Positions 33,946 to 46,127 of a stretch of 64,000 nt of DNA are shown one piece after another. The translations under genes and the position numbers were made by a program. Position 1 is the first letter of the stretch. Each line of letters opens with the position of its first letter. The notes beneath the pieces are model-generated. The model was not told where the DNA came from and did no database searches. It saw only the letters and a list, made by a program, of their open reading frames with translations. Source of the stretch: Dipteronia dyeriana (lineage: Eukaryota > Streptophyta > Magnoliopsida > Sapindales > Sapindaceae). The DNA lies in contig CM065296.1 of NCBI GenBank assembly GCA_032871835.1, positions 6,024,001 through 6,088,000 of the forward strand, written 5' to 3'.

Positions 33946-34194
33946 GAATTGTTTAGGTAAGATCAAAAGCAAAAATGCAATGTAAAAAAATTATTAATGA
34001 AAAATTATATCAGTTTTATTATTAAACACCCAAAAGTTAGTATTGTGAGGCTAAGCTTTTATATATATTATATAGATATTGCTATTAGGTAGAAGATCCT
34101 TGTAGGACCATCCTATTTAATATATATTGATTATTCATAACCAATTAACGGCAAAAACATTATTGCTCTTTCACAATCTGTCGTTGCTACTTAT

Positions 34195-34559
34195 CTGATG
34201 CAGTTAATATTATCGTTCAAAGGTACTAGAGCACAACTGGAGCAATCACAGCCCTCTGGAGTGTGTGCCATTGTGGGCCCGATGCAGATGAACTGTGAGG
34301 ATAATGCCAAGGACTCCCACATGAGAGGATCCTTCTCACCTACCACATCCAGAGCACCCTATAAATACCTAACCTCCAGAAGAGTTAGAGGTTAGACTCT
34401 TGAGAAAAGGAAGATCACTATTCTTTTATAGAACAACTAGTCTCAGGCATGAGACCAACGATTGTGTTATTTGATGCTATAGAATGACTGGTTTCCTTAA
34501 TTGAAACCCCGATTGTATTGAGAGTGAGAGAGAGAGAAAGAGAGAGAGAGAGAGGTAGA
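34195..34559 (+). repeat. LTR-like fragment with TATA box and GA run
   Basis: A CTATAAATACC box near 34359 is followed by a leader-like sequence and a GAGAGA microsatellite (34520-34553). This looks like the U3-R part of an LTR. No partner or TSD was found. Confidence 0.3.
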
Positions 34560-36650
34560 GACTTCCTCTATTATAGTCCAAATTACACGGGGTGTGTCTA
34601 AACAACCTAGATTTGGCTTGTTAATCGATTATTTACCAATTTTTTGATTAGTCAATACTAACACAATTAACCTAAATAAACAAGAGTAATGCTACACTTC
34701 CCACCTATAATCCCACCTATAATCCCACCATTTTCTTGCCAACACATGTGGTAACTAACTTGTCATTTGATGAGAGGATACAATTAATGTGATCCACTCA
34801 TCAAGTGACACATCAACTGCCACATATGTTGGGATGAAAAAGGTAGGATTGTAGGTGAGATGTTTAGCATTACTTAATAAACAAACAAACAAACAACAAA
34901 AATCAAATGTAAGGTGCAGAAATTAAAGAACACTTGATTTTTCCGTGGAAACCCTAGAACTGAGAAAAACCACAAGACTAACTACGCTAGCCACTTGAGC
35001 CATAGAAATCCACTATATGAAAAGAAGATTACACCCTCAAGTGATACACGGACTCTTACTCTCAATAACTTTAGGCTATGGACACTACCACTCACCACTC
35101 TTGGTTCAATTCCTAGTTATGTCCCCTGATCCACTACTTTTGGTGTGAGCACATCATATTCTACCCGAAGGCTTTTTATAGTGGAACTTGGCAAAATGCT
35201 TGCCAACCAACCCTTGGTTGCAAGATTTCACTTGCTTGTATGACTTTACCTAGAAGCCACAAGACTTTGACTCCATGAATAAAATAAAAGGTCTATGTGA
35301 ATATATAACAGTATCCAAAATGTAAAAATGTTAAAACAACACACAAAATGCCTAACTAGATGTTATAATGCAATTTAACAATCTAGTTATCAAGAATGCC
35401 TACATGCACATACATGAGGACTCAACTAGATGTAGAGAGAAACTCTAGCAACCGAATTATCAATTAAACACACATAAACATTCATGAACTTGACTAGTTG
35501 CATAAAGCCAACCTAATAATCAACAAAACATACCTAAACATTTATGGAATATCTATCTAGGTATATTTCCTAATAATGCAAGCTATCACAAAAAAAACTC
35601 ATTCATTCAATAAAGACTCATAGATATATGTAAAAAAAGGAGTTAAGGTATTTAATCAAGTAATAGATACCTATTCTAGAGTAAGAACAATAATAAATGA
35701 GACTTAATGTAGTTATAACTTACCTAATCATGAAACCAAAAAGACCCATTTTCAAATGTTGATTGATGATGTTAGATGCACATGAGTTTTGAGTTTGGAG
35801 AGTCAATAAATGAAGCTTAAAGCTTTCTCTCTCTAGAACTACGCAATCTCTCTATCTATGGTTTTAAATTCGTGGTCTAATGAAGAAGACGAGAAAGAGG
35901 GGTTTAAATAGGTGCCCTAAGTGTTACTACGTCGTATTGGAAGAAAAACTGATTTCTGGCATCAAAAGCGACTTGGACAGAAGTCACTTCTAAAGTCATT
36001 TTATTCTTGGGACATGGGGTCAAAAAGTGACTTACAAGGTGACTTGGATGGAAGTTACTTCTAAAGTTGCATATGTCTCTGGTATACAAAACGTGATAGC
36101 ACAACAACTCCAGTTTTGAGCGACCCAAAACATAACCAAACGATATAGAAACCTTTCATATGAAATATCGTTTGAAATGTATGGATGTCTACTTTCTACT
36201 CCTTTTTATGGAAAAAGGTTTCGATGTCTGTAAAAAGAGTTATAGTCATATGAGTGATCAAGTGGCAGATTTGGATAACACTTAGATTACCCAAACTCAA
36301 GGTATAAGACATTGAGACCTAAGACCAAACAAAGATAAGAATGAGACCTTCTCAAGTGATCACCCATCAGCTAAGATGACCACACCATCGTGCATGCATA
36401 GACATTTCCGATCAATCATTGGAAAACGAATTACATCACACAAAACAACATTTAGGTCTAACAACAAAGTGCACGTGTGAAATGTGTTATGGATGCACAC
36501 ATATAAACAATTGGAACACAAATGCAAGATAAACAAAGTATGCATGAAGTTTGTGTGTGTGTGTTTGTGGTTGTATGTGTGTGTGCACTTAAACTCTTCA
36601 GAGATAAAGGCCCACTTTGGGAATGTTTCATGATCTGCCTTTAGGGCCAA
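34560..36650 (-). repeat. Degenerate SIRE-like LTR, minus strand
   Basis: Read on the minus strand it follows the LTR of element B landmark by landmark: GCACGATGGTGTG, then TTGAGAAGGTC, TTATGTTTTGGGTCGCTC, a TATA-type CTATTTAAACCCC, TCTAGAGAGAGAAA, AGGGTTTCCACG and TCAAGTGTTCTTTAATTTC. Where B has GCGC dyads, this LTR has repeats of AAGTGACTTCTGTCCAAGTC (35930-36080). The 5' end is lost near 36650. It contains a MITE at 34684. Confidence 0.6.
34684..34875. mobile_element. Mutator-like MITE
   Basis: It is 192 bp with a 9-bp TSD AATAAACAA at 34675-34683 and 34876-34884. Its 34-bp terminal inverted repeats match at 28 positions; the core is AGTAATGCTA, then CACCTA and AATCC. A 9-bp TSD with long TIRs fits the Mutator superfamily. 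It is non-coding and lies in the SIRE-like LTR. Confidence 0.8.
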
Positions 36651-37260
36651 AAGTGATTCCGAACTAGGTTTATGGTGTTTGGTAATATTTCAGGGAAGTG
36701 CTTTTGGTCACTTTTGACTTTCACAACAACAATTTTGGGAAGCTATTTTATGTAGGTTTTAGAAAACTGCTTCCCAGGAAGCAGTAATGAAAAGGCGGAA
36801 CACTTAGCATTTATTTGGGATCTTTTATTGTCTATTTCAATTTTGTAATCTCATGACTCATTGAAACATTTTTTGGTATTTATAAAAAATTATGGACAAA
36901 ATCAAAAGAGTTTCTTAATATATAGGCAATATATATGGCAATAGATAAAAAAATAATGTGTTATGGTCACATAAAAATAAAACAAATTATTTATTTAATT
37001 TATAACATGTTTATGATCACCCAAAAGTAAAACAAATTATTTTTTTCAAAACATCTTCAATATTCATCTGTGTCATTTCTAGTAATTTTACAAAGTTACA
37101 ACACTTTTTTACAGTTTACCAAACACATTGAAATTGTTTTTGGTTCTCACAATACTTTTAAAAATCAGTTTACCAAACACTCAGGTGATTCTTTCTACAG
37201 CAAATCCAAAAGCAATTTCCCCCACAACACATCAATGCCAAACTAAGCCGAATTCAAGTG
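36651..37260. repeat. Possible MITE or fold-back segment
   Basis: The left part has TGGTGTTTGGTAA and AGTGCTTTTGG. The right part has the inverted TTACCAAACACTCA and CCAAAAGCAATTTCC. Overall this is a loose inverted repeat of about 600 bp. No TSD was settled. Confidence 0.35.
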
Positions 37261-37439
37261 CATATACATTTCGCTATTGAAGTCACGGAGATGCTTAGAA
37301 GCTTGCCATTGAGAACCTAAGCTACCTCTTACAAAATCAACCCCAAATATGGTTTGTCATGAAATAAGTCAATCATAAAATAAAGGTCCTTACAAGAGTT
37401 GTAACTTACTAAGATAAATGAGAATCATGATTCATTCTT

Positions 37440-37700
37440 TCTCATGTAACCCGATACCTTGTTAGCACAACCCTCTTGTGTCGTGAATAGTTTCCTCAAG
37501 ACTGGTACCAGCACTCCTGGAACCGGTCCTGGCTAATCGTTGGCATCGCCCGATCCCCTATAGCTAGCGACCCCGTTATAGACACCTAAGCCCGGTACTT
37601 AAACCACTCCTCAAACCGCGACTCGGCTCGCTAGTCCACACCTGGGTCCCTCCGACCGTGGAGTACCGCTTTATCCGGTTTAAGTGTTGTCCAAAAGCCA
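37440..37700. other. GC-rich unassigned patch
   Basis: About 200 bp (37495-37690) is much richer in GC than its flanks, with clusters such as CCGGTCCTGGC and CCGCGACTCGGCTCGC. There is no frame longer than about 60 codons and no homology I recognise. Confidence 0.35.
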
Positions 37701-39075
37701 ACACTCGATTTTTCGGATAACATTATTATAAGTGGTGAATCGTTAAAGTTGAATAGTTGACTATTTGATTTATATAAAAGGTCCAAAATGCCCTAGTGGA
37801 TAATTTATAATTTATAATTTATTTTTTGATTTATAATTATTTTATTTATTAAATAAAAAACCCCCCAAAAAATTACATTTCTTGAGAAAAAAACTCATCC
37901 TACACAAATTTGTTCCATCTGATCTATTAATGAATCGCTCCATTTCTTCTTCTTTTATTTTGATTTTTTAATATTTTTAATTAATTTTATGATTTTTACA
38001 ATATTTTTAATCTAATTGATCGCTTAAAGGGGGTGTCCAAGGTCATATGGTCATAGTTGTTAAGTTAGTGAAATTGTGATATAGTTAAGGTAAGATAGTG
38101 CAATTTTTCTAATAAAAAAACAACCCAAAAATCAATTCCACACGTGACAACCAAATCAAGTCTTCAATCAAAACCACAAATCAATTTCTCAAAAAATGAA
38201 TACAAAATTAAAAAAAAAAAAACTTGAAAAAAAAAATGGTGTGGAACATAATGCTCTTGATCCATTTGCACATGAGATGGAGCGGTAGTTGGTATCGTTA
38301 TAAGAGATGCGAGGCAAATACCTCTATTTGATATGGAGCGACTCTATTGCCTTTAGATACTCAGAGTGAAAAAAAATACTATTCACACATTTTTCAACAG
38401 AATTTTAATTACTAAAATAATCATACATATTATTACTTTAGGACAAGAATAAATTTACTTTCTACACTCGTTCAATATACATTTTTTTTAAAACCCTAAT
38501 TCTCAAATTCATTACTCATTCAAATCAATGTATTCATTAGTAGAAACTCTAATATCTATTGTATAGTGATAAAATATTGTTTGTAAATTTCCAAAATTTG
38601 ATATCATTCGAGATCAATTACGAAGGAAGAGTACACCAGACTTGGTATTCTTTCAAAAACTATGAAAACAAATAATAATTGTGCATGTACACATTGAAAA
38701 GAAGGGTTCTGAAAATTTAAGGCTATATTTACTTTTATACCTTTGGAACCAGCATCAACTTAATAATTTAAGTTTTAATGACAATAAAGTATAGTGATGG
38801 ATAAAAATACCCTCACTTTTAGTTGTATACTTTAATTTTTTTTTGTTTTCAAAAACCTTCAATAGATGTTGAAGGAGGTCGATGAAGAAGATAAAGAAAA
38901 ACAATTCTTAAAAAAATTTGGGCAATAATTCTCAGTTGTCAACCTAAGACTTATAGCCCAAAAAAATGGGTTTTTTTTTATTTTTACATTACGACTAGTA
39001 AGTCCTGGGAAAATTTCCCATATATATATATATATATATATAGATTTATGTTATTTCTCTTCTTTTAAAAAAAAA
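37701..39075. other. Unassigned AT-rich DNA
   Basis: Low-complexity sequence with poly-A/T tracts and a TA run at about 39021-39041. I see no gene or element end before the TSD of element C. Confidence 0.5.
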
Positions 39076-39080
39076 ATACT

Positions 39081-40577
39081 TGATTGCAGTATTTTTAATC
39101 TTAATCAATTTAAAAGAAAAGTTCGTTCACTAGGATCAATGATTCTACTAGTTGAACCCTAATTAGTCTAATTAAATCCTAATCTAAGTGTATGAAAAAT
39201 AAATGGCATAATGCTTGTCTTGGATTGTTCTTAGTCAATGGGGCAGCTGGTTCGGCATCTACTAGAAAAAGAGAGAATCCATTTCAGAAAACCACGCCTC
39301 TGCTAGGCAGCGTGTGGAATGGCCGAGAGCGGACCTTTTTGGATATATAATCCAAGTCGAGCTTAAGCCGCCATAGAACGAAGCTTAGCCGTCGCCCATA
39401 TGCTAGAGATTATCGAATTCACTAATATGCAAAATCTAACAAACTAAATGAAATAAAAGCTCACACGAAAATACGGCTATGGGAGAGATGCTGGGGAACC
39501 AATGCAACCTAATTAAACTACTCAATGTAATCCCCAAGTCTCAGTAAAGCACTTAAATCCAATTGATAGGGTTTGTTTCATGAAGAACCTAATCTTTTCT
39601 ATTACTCACAAACGGTCATGTAATGAGCAATGGTTGGAATTAGATATTAATTAAAACTCTAAACCAAATCACACATAGCATGGTCATGCATATGGAAATT
39701 TTCTCAATTATTAAGCTTGTAGTTAAGGAATAAATTGGATAGTCACCCACATCTAACACTCAACATCATAGATAAACCAATCCTCACACAAACATTCATT
39801 GAGGTCTCATTTGAATATAAGTGAAGGAATTAGAGCAAGTATTTCAATAAAAGAGACTACCAAGGTATTTAATTAAAAACCATTAGACTTAGGATTACAA
39901 AGAGTTGTTCAGCCGGTTTACATTAATCCCCTAACATAGAAATTAGTTACACATCAAGGAAAAGAAATAAAACAAAAAAGAGTTAAAGAAGAAACCCAAG
40001 TTGGTCATTTGAGGTTCCTTGACTTGTAAGCTTTCTCTTCTTGCTTTTCAAGATTCCAAGATGGATGGAGGAATGAAAAATGTCTAAGGATGGTGATGGA
40101 GGGGTGAAAGTGTCTAAAAGTTCATGTGGCTGATGTTTTTTCACCAATATATAAGTGGGTACTTATATGGGTCCAAAAATAGGTCAGGAATCAACCTAGA
40201 AACACATGTTGTCAGACTGTCGCTTCCCTGTATGTTGCGGTTGTCCATGACGGCATGTCGCGGTCTTCCATGACGACGTGTCACGGTCTTTCATGACGAT
40301 ATCACAAGCGACACTTTAGAAAAGTTGTTGTCGCGTGGTGTGTCACGGTCTCCCATGATAACACACCATGACAGCGACATCTTGTGGCATTTTGTCAAAG
40401 TTTCTGATTTCCAGTTCTTTTGGGTCCCAATCTTCACTCACATCTCCCAATGATGCCCCTAATACAAAATCCTATAAAAACACTTAATCGAGTCATTAAA
40501 CACTTGATTTTACCCGAGAATTGAGTAATAAGCATAGGAAGGGGGACTTGAAATCTAGTGTTATCATGGCTTGATCA
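39081..40577 (-). repeat. 3' LTR of element C
   Basis: On the minus strand it starts TGATCAAGCCATG and ends ACTGCAATCA. It matches 45201-46127 and 63776-64000 with moderate divergence. It carries a 185-bp insertion (39228-39412) and, near 40205-40390, repeats of TGTCRCGGTCTTYCATGACG upstream of a TATATAAG-type box near 40160. Confidence 0.9.
39228..39412. other. 185-bp GC-richer insertion in one LTR of C
   Basis: The sequence between GGATTG and TCGAATTC is absent from the other LTR, where GATTG is followed by CTAC and TCGAATTC. There are no inverted repeats or clear TSD. The composition (GGCAGCTGGTTCGGC, then CTGCTAGGCAGCGTG) is unlike the LTR. It may be filler DNA captured at a break. Confidence 0.75.
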
Positions 40578-40592
40578 ACACCCCCAAACCTA
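40578..40592 (-). other. Polypurine tract of element C
   Basis: The minus strand reads GGTTTGGGGGTGT just before the 3' LTR and is preceded by CTCGAGGTCGAGCAAAAG. The same arrangement precedes the 3' LTR of element A. Confidence 0.75.
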
Positions 40593-43565
40593 GCCTTTTG
40601 CTCGACCTCGAGCAAAATCAAGAGAAAAAAACAAAAAAAATAAACACACAAACAACACGAAGACTCGATAAAAACAAAAGAAATTCAAACAACAATAACT
40701 CAAAAGCCACATTTTCAACCGGTGATGAGATGCAAAGAGGTGTGGATATGAAGAGTAGACACATTCAACACATTCTCAAGCAACTCTAAGGCACCCCTGG
40801 AACACTCGAACAACACGAATCCCACACCTAGAGTGCTCTCGTGTTGGGAACTACTCACTCTCACACCTCGAGCATAATTCGTTTTGACTCTAAACCTCAC
40901 GTGGACATTCTCTTTTCTTTCCTCCAGGAGTCCTAAGTTCACACTCATGCAAAGTATGCAAGGATAGAGTTATGCATGAGAATCAAATGCTTGCATACAA
41001 TAAGAAATGAAACGTTATTATTTTGGTGAACTAGCCTAGGAAATGAATCAAATACCATGGACGTGAAATATCATGCTTCGACAAACATTCCCAATCTAGA
41101 TTTCATAGTAGATCATTTAGGTCTCCCTTTGGTTGTAATGGGCCACTGGGTGAAATAAGGTGAACAAAGGATAAGAAATGGAATTCAAAAGTCGCCAATC
41201 TCGCTAAGACACTACACGATACACTCAATACTATTCACATCACTCGTGACATTAGTTAGGCTTGACTTTTCATTACACTTGTGCTATACATGAGTACTTT
41301 ACAATTACATACAAGACTCTTATTCCCTTTTTCTCTTTTTTTCTCTTTTTTTATACAATTTAAGCTCATAAGTGCACATTTTCACACTTTTACATTTTTG
41401 AGTCTTTTGGCTTGCACATTTACAAATAAAGCCTAAATACACGCTAACTTTTCATATTTAGAGCTTTTCTACCTTTCACCACAATACAACACATCCTAAC
41501 AAGATTGGCAACAAGGGTAGGCATGTGTTTAAGCTTAGGCTATATGGTGTAATGTGGTTCCAAAAGAAAAGTAAGTGTTTGGCCTCAAAATTGGCTTAGG
41601 AGCACACAAATAGGGACATGGAATGTGTTTAGGCTAATATGAGTAGTTAAGCACACACATTGCCTAAAATCATTTGCACCATCTCATCTATCAAGGGAAT
41701 GTAAGTATTCGTCAAGCAATCCACAAATATAACAATGTGATGTTCTATGGAAATTGATGTGCGTGACGAGATAAGTGTTTAAGATGAAATAATGATAACA
41801 CTCAAATGCGCTTTTTAAGGCTTGTGTTTGTGAACTCACTAGGTGTCTGCACTATTAGAACAAGGTGCTTGAGCATCGAGTTCTCTCAACTTGAACACAA
41901 AAGGATGGAACAAGCCCATGAAGTGCAAGTGAGACCCTAGAATGGTAACAAGATGCTCAATCAAGCACATCATGCATAAATAAACTCTCACACCAATACA
42001 CACTCAAAGCATCACACCCAAGCTACTTGAAGCTCAAAAATTTTGGCCATGCGACTATTTTTTAAAAGTTTGACTCAACCCAAAAATTTGGACTTAAAAT
42101 GAAATCAAAAAATTGATTAAAAAATAAAATTTAGAACTCAATAAAACCAAAATGATTGAAACCGGTATCGACACCCCTAAACATAAACTCAACATTGTCC
42201 CCAATGTTGACAATGAGAGTCCGACGAAAGGGCGCCTAAACCACAAAAAAATAAAATTCAATAATATAAAATAAAATACACAATAGCTCGATCAAGATGG
42301 CATAGAAAGGTCCCAACCATAAGTAAACATCAACCATCACATAATACAGTGCACACTCTTATTCTAAACAAAAGCAATGATGTTAAAGTACCACTACGAT
42401 AGAAATCAAATAATAAGAGTAATTAAAATAAATACGAAATATAACTAAAAGCAGTAAAACAAACAAAACAAGTCTACCTACACAAGAACAACTCAAGGCA
42501 AATAAAGAGGTGGCAGTGGTGGTGGCCAAATGTGCCCCAATTTTCATTATTTTCAACCAATCTCACCCAATAATCACGAAATCAACACAATAGATGCTTA
42601 TATGATCTCCATAACCTAAAACTTATACTTTAATTTAAACAATGGTCAACAATCTTCCAACCAAAAAAAAAACAAAAAATTCACAAATTTCCCAAATCTG
42701 GCCTAGAATCATATAAGTGAGGGAAAATAGGGAATTTGGAGCTAACAATGATCTAGAACAAGTGCAAAGAAGAAAGAAATACCGATGACGTGGGCCAGAA
42801 GTCTTCGATGTCACGTGGAGGGAGAATTGTCTCGATTGAGGTTTGAATTTTTGGTGAGAGGCTGCCATATCACGAACTGATGTTTTATAGTGAGTGTCTG
42901 TCGCGGTCAACATGTTACAGTCTTCCATGACAAAATCCATGATCGCGACACACCGCCTCTTCGTTTTGGTTCTGAAATTCTAGTGTAGCGGTTGTGCAAC
43001 CACGTGATATGTTGAGCGACACGTCGAGCGATGGCAACCCTTTGAATTTGTCGCGTGGTTGTGTCGCGGTCTTCCATGACATACCACATATTTCTCGATG
43101 AATTTTCACATTCGGAGCATCAAGTGACAGCAACTCCTCTTTGTTGTCACGTGGAAAAGTCACGGTCGTCCATGACGACATCATGATTGTAACATACCTG
43201 GAAAAATCCCTCCTGAGGCCTTTCAATCGACCAAAGTGCCTAATCTGCACACATACTCAACAACAAACATATCAAGGGCATTTGCTTGAACAATATGGGT
43301 TTAGAAAGCTTAAGTTGAGCTACTAGACTTGTATGCAAAATGAAAAATCACCCTCAAACCTATGTTTTCCACACCTTTGTACTATAATCACAATTTGTTG
43401 TTGAAAATTAAGGTATAGATCAACTTAGACTTGGAAGTGAAGTAGAATCACTACCGGTCACAATTATTTTGCAAAATTAAAAGTTTATTGAAAGGAAAGA
43501 TACCTAGGTGGGTTGCCTCCCACCAAGCGCACTATTTAACGTCTAGGCAAGACGCGGTGAGAGCA
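40593..43565 (-). other. 3' non-coding region of element C
   Basis: About 3 kb without coding signal. Parts match the same region of element A, for example GGCAATGTGTG, then GCCAATTTTGAGGCCAAACACT. Between 42890 and 43200 the LTR-type motif TCGCGGTCTTCCATGACA recurs three to four times. The conserved Athila-type box GGTTGCCTCCCACCAAGCGC is at 43511-43530. Confidence 0.7.
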
Positions 43566-44603
43566 CTACTGCTCTTGAAGCTCCATCTCTTTCAACCAAG
43601 CAATCTTCCCATCAACGTTAGTGTCTCTTACTTTATGAAGTTTGTCTTTCCGGAACCAAATTTGTCGAATCTTCAATGATCTTCCTTTAGGCATATTCCA
43701 TCCCTTTTTGCACACTTCAATAAATTCAACACATCGGGCCTTTTTATGACCCCTAGTGTGGCAAAAATGACATTTGTAAGGAAAATAGGATGAACTACCT
43801 CCGGTTTTCTTAATTCTTGTCCTTGGATGGTTTACATCTCTCTCGATGGCGTGGAGTTACAGAGTTTCTTCATCTATGCTTCGGTCCTTAGTCAAGGTTT
43901 CAATTGTTCGTTCTGCCCTTTCAAGCTCCATTAAGCAGTCACATCCCTTGACTTTTGCTACCTTTAAATCAATTTCTTTTCCACTAAACTCCTCCTTGAT
44001 GGCATTGATTTCCTTGTCCTTTTATTCAATTTGCCATTACATCTTTCGAGTGCTTTGGCCAAAGTTTTCTTCTTGCTCTTCTACCAACCTTACAAGATCT
44101 TCCACCCTTTTTATTGCTTCATCCCGTTCCTTCCTAAGAGTTTCCACTTCCTTCATTAAAAAATCATGTTCACTCTTAAGCCCATTGGTCTCTAAGGATG
44201 CATCTTCCTTACAAACTTCTTTGACATGACTGTCTTCTTCACCCTTGTCGATTTCATTCAAATACTCAATTGGATTATTAGAATAATCTTCTGACTGGAG
44301 TGTATCCACAGCAAGGCAATCAACTGAGCTAGTGACTTTCTTCAACCTTCCTGGAAATGGAACCGGTGGAATGTAGGGATCGAGTGACTTATGTAAAATA
44401 GAAGTCTTCTCAGAAATCTTCTCTACTACTACTTGCTCTTCTTCTACCAAAGTTCTTCCCCCAGTTTCTTCCTCCAAATCCTTAGCCTTTTTCCTTTTAG
44501 GCTCTCCACTAGAATCTCTAATGTCTAACACTTGGGAACTCCTCAGAACTGTCATTACTTTAGCTTGTTCTGACTGGCTAGGAAGTCTACTCGGCTTATT
44601 CAT
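43566..44603 (-). pseudogene. Coiled-coil plus CCHC zinc-knuckle module of element C
   Basis: The frame 44603-44037 starts as an Athila gag tail (RLPSQSEQAKVMTVLRSS, then PPVPFPGRLKK). It then becomes an acidic coiled coil (FLMKEVETLRKERDEAIKRV). After stops near 44036 and 43859 the last part (43856-43566) reads YKCHFCHTRGHKKARCVEF, a perfect C-x2-C-x4-H-x4-C, then IRQIWFRKDKLHKVR and a TAG at 43568-43566. The protease and all of pol are skipped. The same module and the same downstream box occur in element A. A nucleic-acid-binding Gag-like role is inferred. Confidence 0.8.
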
Positions 44604-44621
44604 ATGAATTGTGTCAGCTAC

Positions 44622-44996
44622 TTACCCTAACTCTATCCCCAACCTCTTCACCGATGCCTCTAAGTTGGCGAACCTTTGGCCAGTTGCTTGAATGAAATTA
44701 TTCAAGCTCTGATCTGTCTGTTGTGAACTCTGAGCAAGGGTAGTCACAATGTCCTCCAAAGGACTCTTTCTAGGCTGATATGACATCACATCTCGATTAC
44801 CTGAGTTGTTCCATTGCTGCCCACTTAACCATTGGCCTTGGTAGTTTTGAGTTTGGTTATTCAAAATGTTGTTTGGGTCGGACCATGGGAAGTTGGAATG
44901 GTTGTGCCACCCCGGATTGTAAGAGTTAGAATATGGATCATTTCTACCTCTTTGAAAATTTAGGGCTCGGACATCATCCGTCTCATAAAATACCAT
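44622..44996 (-). pseudogene. gag C-terminal remnant of element C
   Basis: It reads RNDPYSNSYNPGWHNHSNFP, then SPLEDIVTTLAQSSQQTDQ and FANLEASVKRLGIELG. This is the spacer region after the capsid domain in Athila-type gag, matching 52700-53060 in element A. The capsid domain, expected just downstream of the primer-binding site, has been deleted. Confidence 0.8.
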
Positions 44997-45178
44997 ATCT
45001 CTACCTTAACGGTCCGCTTCATACACCATGTTTGCCCTTAAACACCAAAAACAAAAGTACCAACGGAGTAAAAAGAAACTAAAAAAAATGAAAATAAAAC
45101 TAACAAAATAAAATAAAATACAATGACACACACTACCTAAATCAAACTAATTAGGCTCAACTAATAAATATACGCCGA

Positions 45179-45196
45179 TCCCCGGCAGCGGTGCCA
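45179..45196 (-). other. Primer-binding site of element C (Asp tRNA type)
   Basis: The minus strand reads TGGCACCGCTGCCGGGGA, 4 bp from the LTR end. It differs from the complement of the plant Asp tRNA 3' end at two positions. Confidence 0.8.
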
Positions 45197-45200
45197 AAAT

Positions 45201-46127
45201 TGATTGCAGTATTTTTAATCTTAATCAATTTAAAAGAAAAGTTCGTTCACTGGGATCAGTGATTCTATTAGTTGAACACTAATTAGTCTAATTAAATCCT
45301 AATCTAAGTGCATGAAAAATAAATGGCATAATGCTTGTCTTAGATTGCTACTCGAATTCACTAATATGCAAAATCAAACAAACTAAATAACACAAAAGCT
45401 CACATGAAAATACGACTATGAGAGATATGCTAGGGAATCAATGCAACCTAATTAAACTACTCAATGTAATCCACAAATCTCATTAAAGAACTTAAATCCA
45501 ATTGATAGGGTTTGTTTCATCAAGCACCTAATCTTTCCTATTACTAACACACGGTCATGTAATGAGCAATGGTACATGGTCATGTAATGAGCAATGGTTA
45601 GAATTAGTTTTTAATTAAAACTCTAAACCAAATCTCACATAGCATAGTCATGCATATGGAAATTTTCTCAATTATTAAGTTTGTAGTTAAGGAATAAATG
45701 GGATGGTCACCCACATCTAACATTCAACATCATAGATAAACTAATCCTAACACAAACATTCATTGAGGTCTCATTTGAATTAAGAAAAGGAATTAGAGAA
45801 AGTATTTCAATAAAAGAGGCTACTAAGGTATTTAATTAAAAACCATTAGACTTAGGATTACAAAGAGTTGTTCAACCGATTTACATTAATCCCCTAACAT
45901 AGAAATTAGTTACACATCAAGGAAAAGAAATAAAACAAAGAAGAGATAAAGAAGAAACCCAAGTTGGTCATTCGAGGTTCCTTGACTTGTAAGCTTCCTC
46001 TTTTTACTTTCCAAGATTCCAAGATAGATGGAGGAATGAAAATTGTCTAAGGATGGTGATGGAGGGATGAAAATGTCTAAAAGTTCATGTGGCTGATGTT
46101 TTTTCACCAAAATATAAGATGGGTATT
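45201..46127 (-). repeat. 5' LTR of element C, inner part
   Basis: It matches 39081-40150 apart from the 185-bp insertion in that copy. A 25-bp stretch (CATGTAATGAGCAATGG) is duplicated near 45555-45600. It is cut at 46127 by element B and resumes at 63776. Confidence 0.9.
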
